Shown one piece after another: positions 26,259 to 33,525 of a DNA stretch of 64,000 nucleotides; the stretch's first letter is position 1; each line of letters starts with the position of its first letter. The translations under genes and the position numbers were made by a program. The DNA is from Deltaproteobacteria bacterium. GTDB taxonomy: Bacteria > Myxococcota_A > Polyangia > DRWM01 > JAAZOP01. The stretch spans positions 38,133-102,132 of the forward strand of contig JACRCX010000021.1 in assembly GCA_016218815.1 (NCBI GenBank), read 5' to 3'. The notes under the pieces are model-generated. The model did no database searches, was not told the DNA's origin, and saw nothing but the letters and a program-made list of their open reading frames with translations.

Positions 26259-27154
26259 ATCCCCAGCACCTGCTGCGCCCCGTCCAGGCGCGGCGGCTCG
26301 AATCCGATGCAGTCGGGCTCCGCGAAGGACAGCCGCCGGGCCATCACCGCGGCGGCCTCCGGGTTGTTGTCGACCACGATGAACCCTCGCCCGCCCCGGG
26401 CCGCCGCCTCGCCCGTCGTCCCGCTGCCGGCGAAAAAGTCGAGCACCGTGTCGCCGGGCCTCGAATGTACCCGGACGATCCGGTTGAGCACACCGAGCGG
26501 CTTCTGGGTCGGGTACCCGGTCTTCTCCTTGCCGTTCGTCGGGACGATCGTGTGCCACCAGACGTCGGTCGGGGTCTTGCCGCGTTCCGCCTTCTCCGCG
26601 CCGACCAGCTCCGGTGCCATGTACGGGATGCGGTCGATCTCATCGTAGTTGAACGTGTACTTGTCCGGGTCCATGACGTACCACAGGATGTTGTCGTGCT
26701 TCGCCGGCCACCGGTCCCGCGGGCGGCCGCCGTAGTCGTAGGACCACACGATCTCGTTGATGAAGTGGTCCCGCCCGAACACCTCGTCGGCCAGCACCTT
26801 GGCGTAGTGGACCTCCCGGTAGTCCAGGTGCAGGAAGAACGACCCGGCGGCGTGCAGGAGCCGCCGCGCTTGGCGAAGACGCGGTTCAAGAAACGCCGGG
26901 AAGTCGTCGAACCGATCGGCGAAGGCCCTCGTCCCGACGGCTTCGGAGCGGTATCTCCGGCCCTGGAAGCCAACCCGGTCGCCGGCGGCATCCCGAACCG
27001 TCCGAAGCTGCGTCCGTCGCTGCTGCTTGCCCGTGTTGAATGGGGGGTCGATGTAGATCAGGTTCACGCAGCCGTCGGGAAGGCCCGGCAGGACATCCAT
27101 GTTGTCGGCCAGAACGATGCGGCGGGGAAGCCCCCCTTCCACGGTCCTCGTCAT
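26255..27154 (-). CDS. Type II DNA methyltransferase (beta-class N6-adenine or N4-cytosine)
   Basis: 299 aa from ATG 27154. The catalytic motif IYIDPPFNTG (DPPF at 36-39) comes before the SAM-binding motif DFFAGSGTT (241-247), the order of beta-class amino-methyltransferases; HLDYREVHYAKVLAD and WSYDYGGRPRDRWPAKHDNILWY are further family blocks, and TQKP lies about 25 residues before motif I. It protects the host against the nuclease encoded directly downstream. A longer upstream frame has no family similarity and passes through repeats, so I do not extend it. Confidence 0.88.
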   Translation of the reverse strand: MTRTVEGGLPRRIVLADNMDVLPGLPDGCVNLIYIDPPFNTGKQQRRTQLRTVRDAAGDRVGFQGRRYRSEAVGTRAFADRFDDFPAFLEPRLRQARRLLHAAGSFFLHLDYREVHYAKVLADEVFGRDHFINEIVWSYDYGGRPRDRWPAKHDNILWYVMDPDKYTFNYDEIDRIPYMAPELVGAEKAERGKTPTDVWWHTIVPTNGKEKTGYPTQKPLGVLNRIVRVHSRPGDTVLDFFAGSGTTGEAAARGGRGFIVVDNNPEAAAVMARRLSFAEPDCIGFEPPRLDGAQQVLGI

Positions 27155-27299
27155 GCCGAGTCGCCTCTTCCACAAGGCCGAACGCCCGACCAGGCGCGCC
27201 GGCCACACCCGCCGCGACGACCAGCTTCGACCACGCCCCATCCTTCCCCCGCCCGACCGTCGCGTCAAGCATCGCGGCCACGCCGTTCGCGCCACGGGG

Positions 27300-27358
27300 C
27301 CGGTTGTCCCCCTCTGCGCCTCTGCGCCGAACCTGCCCTGAGCGAAGTCGAAGGGCTT
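27300..27358 (+). repeat. Dispersed repeats: family E followed by family F
   Basis: The 376-base spacer 27155-27530 holds no gene I can support. It contains CCCTCTGCGCCTCTGCGCCG (family E; also near 39187, 41818 and 62530) immediately followed by CCTGAGCGAAGTCGAAGGGC (family F; also at 29318-29339 and 30800-30848). Confidence 0.7.
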
Positions 27359-27530
27359 GCCCCTTCCGATCCGCAGTGCGGCACGATGCCCCCAGTTGGG
27401 GGGATCCACCCTGCCGCGGCCGGGTCGTTGCGCCTGTCCGGCGTCCGTGCTGTACTCGTCGACGGTGCGGCCCCAGGAGTGGGTCGAGGTGCAGCGGAGG
27501 CAGGGGCTCGCAGCCACGGTGGCAGGCGTC

Positions 27531-28970
27531 ATGCGGATGTTCCGGACGGTGCCGGGCCTCCTCTCGGCCGCCGCGCTCGTCGCGGGACTCGCGGCGTGCT
27601 CCTCCCGCATCTCGCTGCTCGGCGATCAGGATCTGGAAGCCGCAGGGCACGACGATGTCGCCGGGGATGTGCCCTCGCATCCCGACGATGCGGCGGACGC
27701 AGACTCCGGCCCCGACGACGGTGCGCCGGACGACGGCGATCACGACCCCGGCGCGGACATCCACGCAGGTGGCGATGCCGACGGTGGTCCCGACGCCGAT
27801 GCGTTCGACGTGCCGCCGGACGGGCCGGTCGCGCACCTCGTGCCCGACGAGAGGGAGACCTTCTTCGACTTCGGTGCGTCGAATGCGGTCGCGATGCACC
27901 GCCACGAGTTCCCGGCGGCATGGTCCGGCTCCGCGTACGCCGTCTTGCTCGAGGATCGGGGCGACGACGGGGAGACTTCGGGACCGATCGCTCTCTTCCG
28001 CTTCGAGCGGGGGACCGGGGGATTGCACTGGCTCTGGATCGACGAGGCCGCGGATGCCACGGAGTACAACTCGATCTGCTGGGCCGGCGAAGCGTTCGTC
28101 GCCGTGCTTCCGACGCTCGACGTGGGGCTGCGGGTGTTGGCGGCAGACGGCTTCGGTACGCTCCTCCGCCCGCCGGAGGTCCTCGGGCCGGACTCGACCT
28201 ACGTGCCGGCCGGGCACGGCGAGCCTCCCGTCCTGCTCTGTCCGGGAAGCGGCGCGTTCGTGCTCGATCCGGGCCGCGGCGCAGGCGGTGTCGACCGGTT
28301 GTACGCCATCGCGCCGGACGGCGCCGTCACCGGCGACTTCGTCGATGCCGACATCCCGACCTTCGCCCGAAATCGGGACCTCGCCGTCGTCCCCTGCGCA
28401 GTCGGCGGCGACGATGCCGCGTGCGCCACGGACGCCGGTCTCGCCTTCCTTCGCGGCGACGGTTCGCTTCGCGCGGACGATCCGCTGTCCGGCGCCGCCG
28501 TCTGCAGCGGCGCCTATGGCTGTGATGCCGCTGCCTCCGGCTCCGACGTGTTCCTCGTCGGTACCAGCGACACGACGACGTACGACTGCGATCTGCTCCT
28601 GGCGAGGTGGTCGGTCGACGGCCCGCTGACCCTTCCGCCAATCGCGGTTGCGCCTTTGGAGTTCTGCGGCCGTGAGTACACGGTCTATCTTCGCGCCGCC
28701 AGCTCGGGCTCGACCGTGTTCGCAGTCGCCTTCGGCACGCTGCTGGAACGTTTCGGCTCGGCCTCCGCCCTGCTCGTCGGACGGGAAGGCAACCCGATGG
28801 ATGCCATCGTGCGGGTCGCCACCTGCGTGGGGCCGGAGGGCTCCGACCCCGGTTGCTCCCGCCACGTCTGCGTGGGCGGCGGCGCAGTGGTCTGGGAAGG
28901 GGACGCCTACGGGATCCTCTGGACCACCGCCTCCGGGGTGGCGTACCGTCGCTTCGCGGTCGCGTGGTAG
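27531..28970 (+). CDS. Large exported lipoprotein, possible beta-propeller
   Basis: 479 aa. ATG 27531 opens a lipoprotein signal ([13 protein letters not shown]). An acidic linker of about 70 residues ([14 protein letters not shown]) leads to a 380-residue domain made of repeated four-strand-like units containing [35 protein letters not shown], suggesting a WD40/NHL-like propeller. No catalytic residues recognised. Immediately after its stop codon lies a copy of the DUF4215/MYXO-CTERM tail (28993-29310) in another frame, so this gene may once have carried or been about to acquire such a tail. Confidence 0.7.
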   Translation: MRMFRTVPGLLSAAALVAGLAACSSRISLLGDQDLEAAGHDDVAGDVPSHPDDAADADSGPDDGAPDDGDHDPGADIHAGGDADGGPDADAFDVPPDGPVAHLVPDERETFFDFGASNAVAMHRHEFPAAWSGSAYAVLLEDRGDDGETSGPIALFRFERGTGGLHWLWIDEAADATEYNSICWAGEAFVAVLPTLDVGLRVLAADGFGTLLRPPEVLGPDSTYVPAGHGEPPVLLCPGSGAFVLDPGRGAGGVDRLYAIAPDGAVTGDFVDADIPTFARNRDLAVVPCAVGGDDAACATDAGLAFLRGDGSLRADDPLSGAAVCSGAYGCDAAASGSDVFLVGTSDTTTYDCDLLLARWSVDGPLTLPPIAVAPLEFCGREYTVYLRAASSGSTVFAVAFGTLLERFGSASALLVGREGNPMDAIVRVATCVGPEGSDPGCSRHVCVGGGAVVWEGDAYGILWTTASGVAYRRFAVAW

Positions 28971-28992
28971 CGCGCGTCACGACAGCCCGTGC

Positions 28993-29310
28993 GTGTCCGG
29001 CAACGGGCGCCTGGAGCGCGGCGAGCTCTGCGACGACGGCAACAACGCCGCCGGCGACGCCTGCCCCGCCGACTGCCGCGAGCCCGTCACCCCCGCCGTC
29101 TGCGGCAACGGCGCCGTCGAATCCGGCGAGGCCTGCGACGACGGCAACACCACCGCCCTCGACGGCTGCTCCCCCACCTGCCAGCTCGAGCCCGTCCCCG
29201 TCCCCACCGCCAACGCCGGCTGCGGCTGCGCCGTCGCCGGCGCCGCCGGCGGCTCCGTCTTCTCCCTCCTCCTCCTCGCCCTCGCCGCTCTCCGCCGCAA
29301 GCGCAGGTAG
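28993..29310 (+). pseudogene. Copied 3' end of the DUF4215/MYXO-CTERM gene
   Basis: 318 bases align without gaps to 24187-24504, with only about a dozen substitutions that I can count by eye. The open frame encodes two DUF4215 repeats, the linker [14 protein letters not shown], the hydrophobic helix and RRKRR stop. It has no start codon or signal peptide of its own and sits in a different frame from the lipoprotein that ends at 28970. Preserved reading frame implies a recent copy or conversion tract. Confidence 0.8.
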
Positions 29311-29317
29311 CGGCGCC

Positions 29318-29362
29318 CTGAGCGAAGTCGAAGGGCCCGCCCTGCGCCGCAAGCGCCGGTAG
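29318..29362 (+). repeat. Repeat family F plus a second RRKRR-stop end
   Basis: CCCTGAGCGAAGTCGAAGGGCCC is followed by another CGCCGCAAGCGCCGGTAG, the exact last codons and stop of the DUF4215 gene (24487-24504). A third copy of this combination is at 30776-30852. Confidence 0.75.
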
Positions 29363-29437
29363 AACGACCGCCCGCAATTGGTGCTCCGAATCCGGTAGGG
29401 GAGCCACGTAGGCCCGAACCCGAAGGGCGAGGGCCGA

Positions 29438-29650
29438 GTGCTCCCGCAGGATGGCGTTTTCCGCACGCCATGCCGAGCGCGCGGGTTGACCGCGCTCTGC
29501 CTGAGGGACCTGCGCGGTCTCGATACGCTGACGTCGGTCGAGGGGTACCTCTCCATCGAAGAGAACTGCTGGCTGGCGAGCTTGACGCGGTTCGGCGGCG
29601 CCGTGTGTATCGAGGGCAACCTCGTCGACACTTGCCCCGACGACTGTTGA
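29438..29650 (+). pseudogene. C-terminal fragment of an L-domain-like (leucine-rich) surface protein
   Basis: The open frame ends LTSVEGYLSIEENCWLASL ... IEGNLVDTCPDDC, the pattern of receptor L-domain-like repeats found in exported Cys-rich proteins. Only the last 45 or so residues look related; the first 25 (from ATG 29438) are unlike the family and no signal peptide is present. The stretch 29651-30033 after it holds nothing I can assign. Confidence 0.45.
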
Positions 29651-30033
29651 CGTCCGGGAGCAATCCAGTCCGGGTGATCGCGCGAGTCGGAGGTCAGCGC
29701 GCGTTCTTGCCGCGCTCGTTCCGCTGGAAGCCCATCAGGACCCTCGCCACCTCGAGGCGCGAGAACGCGACCGGCAACGTCTCGCCGACGGCGAGCACGG
29801 CGCGGACCCTGGATCGGGGGGCGGGCGACCGAGGCGAACGCTGCGGAGCCCGCGGATAGGGGCGCCGCGGCTCGGCATCCCCCAAAGGTGGGGAACCCGG
29901 CCTCGCGGCGCGCTTGCTCCCGAGAGTCACGCTGCATAAAATGCCGACAGTCGGGCTCGTCGACGGGTCCTCGGGGCAATCGAAGCGGTCCCTTCCGGCC
30001 CTCGTGCCCCGGGAGGAGGAGTGGGAGGCCAGC

Positions 30034-30585
30034 ATGAACCGGAGAACACCGTCCATCACGACGACCACCTGGTCGCGGTGCCCCCTTTCCGCGACGCTCG
30101 CCCTGGGGTTCGTCGTCGGCGCGGGAGCCTGCGGGGAATCCGACGGCCCCCCCGACGTCTACCGCGGCACGGTTCATTTCGCCGGCTTCGAGGCCGATCC
30201 GAATGACTCGGCCACCGCGGGCTACTGCGATTCGACCGGCGGGTTCGCCGACCTTCGCGGCAAGACCGCAGACGGCGACGACCTGACCATCCTGCTCAAC
30301 AACTGCGCGCCGGGTTCCTACCGCCTCGTCCCGCCCGCGGACGACGACACGATCCCGGGGGTGTTTTCATGCACCTTCGAGGATGCCTCCACGGATCAAC
30401 TCTTTGAAGCTCGTGCGATTCCGGCGCTCCCGGAAAGCGTCTGCAATGTGACCATCAACCGCTTCGACGCTCGGGTGGTCGGATCCGCATACGGCACCCT
30501 CGTCGAGTTCGACATCTACGGCCTGAGTCGCGACATCATCGAGTTCAGCGTCTCGTTCGACCTCGCGGTCGATCCGCCCCTCTGA
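30034..30585 (+). CDS. Small exported protein, function unknown
   Basis: 183 aa. ATG 30034 follows GGGAGGAGGAGTGGGAGG. The N terminus (MNRRTPSITTTTWSR) is followed by a hydrophobic stretch (LSATLALGFVVGAGAC) that may be a lipoprotein signal with Cys at about residue 33, although the lipobox is weak. The mature part has scattered Cys (YCDSTGG, NNCAPG, FSCTFED, SVCNVTI) and beta-rich composition. No recognised family. Confidence 0.6.
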   Translation: MNRRTPSITTTTWSRCPLSATLALGFVVGAGACGESDGPPDVYRGTVHFAGFEADPNDSATAGYCDSTGGFADLRGKTADGDDLTILLNNCAPGSYRLVPPADDDTIPGVFSCTFEDASTDQLFEARAIPALPESVCNVTINRFDARVVGSAYGTLVEFDIYGLSRDIIEFSVSFDLAVDPPL

Positions 30586-30734
30586 CGTAGACGCTCCCCG
30601 AAGAGCGCCGCGGATCGACCGCGCGGAGCGCAGCCCGTCCGGGGACCGCCACCCTGGAGCCTCACCGGAGTTCCCGGGCCTTCCCGTCCGACGAACCTGC
30701 ACGCGGTCCGAACGGCGCCGTGCATCTTGCGCGC

Positions 30735-30852
30735 TCGTCTACTTCTCCCTCCTCCCCCTCGCCCTCGCCGCCTTCCGCCGCAAGCGCCGGTAGCGGCGCC
30801 CTGAGCCCTGAGCCCTGAGCTTGTCGAAGGGTCGAAGGGTCGAAGGGCCCGC
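30735..30852 (+). repeat. MYXO-CTERM tail remnant plus family F repeat
   Basis: TTCTCCCTCCTCCCCCTCGC ... CGCAAGCGCCGGTAG (to 30793) is a decayed copy of the hydrophobic helix and basic end of the DUF4215 protein, followed by GCGGCGCCCTGAG, triplicated CCCTGAG units and triplicated GTCGAAGG units. The copy at 29293-29340 has the same order, so the duplicated unit includes its downstream flank. Confidence 0.65.
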
Positions 30853-30855
30853 CGG

Positions 30856-31229
30856 TCACTCTTCCGGCGATCGGTTGGGTTCGTACAAGCGGATGCGCCC
30901 CGGCTCTACGATCCACAGGCGACCGGCCAGCGTTTCCTGCCGCAGCCGCGGCAACGCCGCCCGAAGCGTCTCTTCGATCAGCGACAGCAGCGGGCGTGGG
31001 ACCCGGACCACCACGATGCCCGCGGTCCCTCCGGGCGGGAATCGGAGCGGGTTGGCAAAATCGAGATCCAGGCTGACGAGCGTCCGCGCCTCCGCAATAG
31101 ACACGTCAACACTCACTGGCCGGACGCCCCGCCGAGCCCTTCCGACGGCACGGTCGCGACGTCGGCGCCCGCGTCCCCGAGCATGGCGGCAAGCGTCGGT
31201 CCCAGGTTCTCGCCGAGCTTGAGTTTCAT
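30856..31229 (-). pseudogene. DUF5615-type PIN-like toxin split by a frameshift
   Basis: The first half (31229-31113) encodes MKLKLGENLGPTLAAMLGDA ... VATVPSEGLGGASGQ and stops; the second half (31116-30856) continues in another frame with ARTLVSLDLDFANPLRFPPG ... AGRLWIVEPGRIRLYEP. Joined, they make one about 120-residue DUF5615 protein with the conserved N-terminal DEN-like (here GEN) and LDLDFA motifs. The switch falls at CAGTGAG, where the stop of the first half overlaps a GTG of the second. The acidic Asp of DEN is already replaced by Gly. No antitoxin is next to it. Most likely a decayed toxin. Confidence 0.65.
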
Positions 31230-31322
31230 CCGCGGACTTCGACGCCGAGCGGCAACACCCGCTCTCGGGAAGCCGCTCGGAAGGGGGCTCAGCCCGCCGG
31301 CCGTCGCCACGGAAGGCCGGCC

Positions 31323-31387
31323 GTGTGCGGCAACGGCCGCCTGGAGCGCGGCGAGCTCTGCGACGACGGCAACGACGCCGCCGGCGT
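31323..31387 (+). pseudogene. Short copied fragment of a DUF4215 repeat
   Basis: 65 bases match 24187-24251 with about three differences ([16 protein letters not shown] coding). The flanking bases are unrelated, so it is a second, smaller copy from the same donor region. Confidence 0.75.
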
Positions 31388-31408
31388 CGCCCGGGATTCC
31401 GTCACGGC

Positions 31409-31921
31409 TCAGGATCTCCGGCGCGGACTGGTTCGGTTCTTCGCCGCCTGAACTGCCTCGAGGTAGGCGAGATCGTCCTGGTCCTTGGCACGGCCGGCCG
31501 CACGCTTGTTCTTCAACAACGCCTCGAGGCCGATGTAGGAAACCTCGACGTCCTGGTCCCCCACGCGGACCGGGGTCGGAACCCGGGTCGCCCACGCTTC
31601 GTCGAAGGCCACGCCGTCGATCCTGTTGAGGAGGTCGAGCCGGTTCGGCGGCCGTCCGAACATGAAGATCGCGCCGGGTGCCCCCAGCTCGCCGGCCGAT
31701 GCGATGCCGGGCACGTTGCCCGCCCAGAAATCAACAAGAGCCGCAAACAGGCGAGGGACGTTGTCCGCCGACGCATCGAAGAAGATGTCCACGTCACCCG
31801 TCAGGCGTACGTAGCCGTGGTAAATGACGGCTTCTCCGCCGACGATGAGATACCGCACGGAATGGGAAGCCAGGAGCCGGAGGAACTCCTGGACGTCGGG
31901 GGAGAACGAAGCCGGGCTCAT
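31409..31921 (-). CDS. Nucleotidyltransferase of the AbiEii/MNT-like (DUF6036-type) family
   Basis: 170 aa. LIVGGEAVIYHGYVRLTGDVDIFFD contains the Gly-rich loop and the paired acidic residues (DVD) of the polymerase-beta fold used by AbiEii-type toxins, and a downstream VEVSYIGLEALLKNKRAAGRAKDQDDLAYLE is the matching C-terminal block (K-x5-R-x-KD-x2-D). Its ATG overlaps the stop of the small upstream gene (ATGA at 31918-31921), so the two are translated together. Such pairs occur as toxin-antitoxin-like or housekeeping nucleotidyltransferase modules; which applies is unknown. Confidence 0.8.
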   Translation of the reverse strand: MSPASFSPDVQEFLRLLASHSVRYLIVGGEAVIYHGYVRLTGDVDIFFDASADNVPRLFAALVDFWAGNVPGIASAGELGAPGAIFMFGRPPNRLDLLNRIDGVAFDEAWATRVPTPVRVGDQDVEVSYIGLEALLKNKRAAGRAKDQDDLAYLEAVQAAKNRTSPRRRS

Positions 31922-32088
31922 GGACGGCCGTGGACGTCCCGTACGTCCGGGCAGTGGGGGCCGTAGACGCGATCCCGAAGTTCCTTCGCCGCCCGCTGCC
32001 GCTGCTCGGGGGTCATCGAAACGTGCTGCTCGATGTCCCAGGCGCGAGCCTCCCGGAAGTCGCGCGCCACGTGGACGATCCGCTCCAT
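31918..32088 (-). CDS. Small partner of the nucleotidyltransferase
   Basis: 56 aa from ATG 32088 (MERIVHVARDFREARAWDIE); ATGs at 32121-32124 would add 11-12 residues. The sequence continues QHVSMTPEQRQRAAKELRDR and ends VYGPHCPDVRD, a highly conserved small protein that I recognise as the usual upstream neighbour of this nucleotidyltransferase type. Helical and charged, with no known activity; it may be an antitoxin or adaptor. The 248 bases before it (32089-32336) hold no further gene. Confidence 0.7.
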   Translation of the reverse strand: MERIVHVARDFREARAWDIEQHVSMTPEQRQRAAKELRDRVYGPHCPDVRDVHGRP

Positions 32089-32336
32089 CGCGAAGAGAAT
32101 ACCGCCCGGCGGCCCCGCCATCAACGGCGCTCGATAGCCGTGCGGAAAACCGTGCGGAAGCGCGGGGACCCGGTCGCGCGCCGCGCGGCCCCGCGGGTGG
32201 TCCCACCCCGAAGATCGCTCGACTCGACCGGCGGTTCGGTCCCCCGCCGAAGGTCCGCTTCCGCCTCCGCAAGGAGTTCGGCATCACCCTCGGCGCAGGC
32301 CCGCACCCGCAGGCCACGAGCAACGCCGGCCTCACG

Positions 32337-32872
32337 TCACGGCCCGAAGTACTCCCAGGTGTCGCCCTGATTGTAGCCGGACGCGTCGCCGCCGAAGAGC
32401 ACGACCGCGCCGAGCCCGGCATCGTAGGTCATCACGTGGTAGGCGCCGGCGCCGGCGCGGTCGCGGTCCGCACCCGCACCCAGTCCGTGCCGTCGTACTC
32501 CCACGTGTCGTCGAATCGGTATCCGATGGTTCCGCCGCCGATGTGGATGCCGCCGAAGAGGACGATCCGGCGACGAGCGGCATCGTACGCGGCCTGCCAG
32601 AACATGCCGCTCGGGGGCGTGCGCAGCGGCACCTCGACCCAGCCGTTCCGCGCACCGTCGGCCTCCGCGTCTTCCGCGTCGCCGCCGTCGCCCGCGTCCG
32701 GGGACGCCTCCGACTCGGAGGAGTCGGTGTCCGGCAGCTCGTCCGGCGCCGATCCGTCGTCGCCTGGGTCGGCGGCGGTCCCGTCCCCGGAGTCACCGGC
32801 GAGCATCGTCCTGCCGCCGCACCCGAGCACCAGCATCAGAATTGCCGCCGCGGCGGCCTGCACGATCCCCAT
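32337..32872 (-). pseudogene. Kelch-repeat lipoprotein with a frameshift
   Basis: GGGGGAGG precedes ATG 32872. A lipoprotein signal (ILMLVLGC), an acidic linker and one kelch motif (MFWQAAYDAARRRIVLFGG ... DDTWEYDG) follow. The frame then stops at 32432, but another frame continues across the same place with YHVMTYDAGLGAVVLFGGDA ... GDTWEYFGP and ends at 32337, clearly a second kelch unit. The shift lies in a GGCGCC/GGCGCG microrepeat at about 32446-32465, a likely slippage site, so this could be a recent mutation, phase variation or sequencing error. Even when joined, two kelch units are too few for a closed propeller. Confidence 0.7.
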
Positions 32873-32971
32873 CCGACCTCCCCCTTCCGCCACCCGGTGC
32901 CCCGCACGATCCCCGAGCGAGGATGGCACACGCCGTCCCGCTCGACCGGCGGAGAACCGGACCCGCCGGTC

Positions 32972-33112
32972 TCAACAACCGCCGGCGGCCGGCAGCCGCA
33001 GCAAGATGAAGCCCTCCTCCACCCAGACGTTGGCTACGTTGATGCCGCCTCGGCACTCCCACGCATCCCCCACGGATTCCAGCAGCCGCAGCTCGATGTC
33101 CGGCCGCGTCAT
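32972..33112 (-). CDS. Short ORF, possible protein fragment
   Basis: 46 codons (MTRPDIELRLLESVGDAWEC ... INVANVWVEEGFILLRLPA). The acidic, balanced composition is more protein-like than the usual out-of-frame reading here, but there is no clear ribosome binding site and I recognise no family. It may be a remnant. Confidence 0.3.
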   Translation of the reverse strand: MTRPDIELRLLESVGDAWECRGGINVANVWVEEGFILLRLPAAGGC

Positions 33113-33131
33113 GCTCGGCGTCCGTGCGACG

Positions 33132-33356
33132 CTACGGCGTCCCGTCCGGCGCCGGCGTCGGCGGGGTCGGCTCGACACCGTCCCCTCCGTCGGGGCACTC
33201 GTTCGCCACGCAGTCCGCGACGCATTCCGCGACAGGCGTCGCGCGGTGGTCCATCGCCCTGCAGAAGGACTCGCAACCCTCCACGCAATCTGCCCTCGCG
33301 GTCGCGGACCAGCCGCCCGCGACCAGCGCGAGCGCCAAGAAAACGATGCGCTTCAT
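33132..33356 (-). CDS. Small secreted Cys-rich protein
   Basis: 74 aa. AGGAGGGAGG lies 6-9 bases before ATG 33356. A signal peptide (MKRIVFLALALVAGGWSATARA) is followed by six cysteines in the pattern C-x3-C-x3-C and C-x3-C-x4-C (DCVEGCESFC ... ECVADCVANEC), likely forming a disulfide-linked helical hairpin, and a Pro-rich end. Function unknown. Transcribed away from the ATPase gene at 33526. Confidence 0.7.
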   Translation of the reverse strand: MKRIVFLALALVAGGWSATARADCVEGCESFCRAMDHRATPVAECVADCVANECPDGGDGVEPTPPTPAPDGTP

Positions 33357-33489
33357 TCGACACCTCCCTCCTCAACCGGGCGCGCCGGATGATCACATGC
33401 GCCGGCTCGGCAGCGCAAGCGGACCGACACCGGGAAGGAATCCCGCGGCGAGCCGCAGCTGCCAAGAACGACAGTATCCGTGATGCATC

Positions 33490-33517
33490 TTGCAAAAACA
33501 ACCCGTTGTTTTATGAT
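33490..33517 (+). promoter_or_regulatory. Promoter with internal palindrome upstream of the AAA/DUF4143 gene
   Basis: TTGCAA (33490-33495) and TATGAT (33512-33517) are 16 bases apart. The spacer holds a perfect inverted repeat AAAACAA-CCCG-TTGTTTT (33495-33512). The start codon lies 8 bases after the -10 box, so the mRNA should be leaderless or nearly so. Confidence 0.6.
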
Positions 33518-33525
33518 ACAGTACG

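Noticed and set aside
26886..28865. 659-codon minus-strand frame opposite the lipoprotein at 27531
   Set aside because: Antisense shadow; only short low-complexity stretches and repeat-derived peptide.
28648..29310. 220-codon plus-strand frame as an independent gene with DUF4215 repeats
   Set aside because: Its first 110 codons are out-of-frame sequence of the lipoprotein gene; only the copied 318-base tail is meaningful, without its own start or signal peptide.
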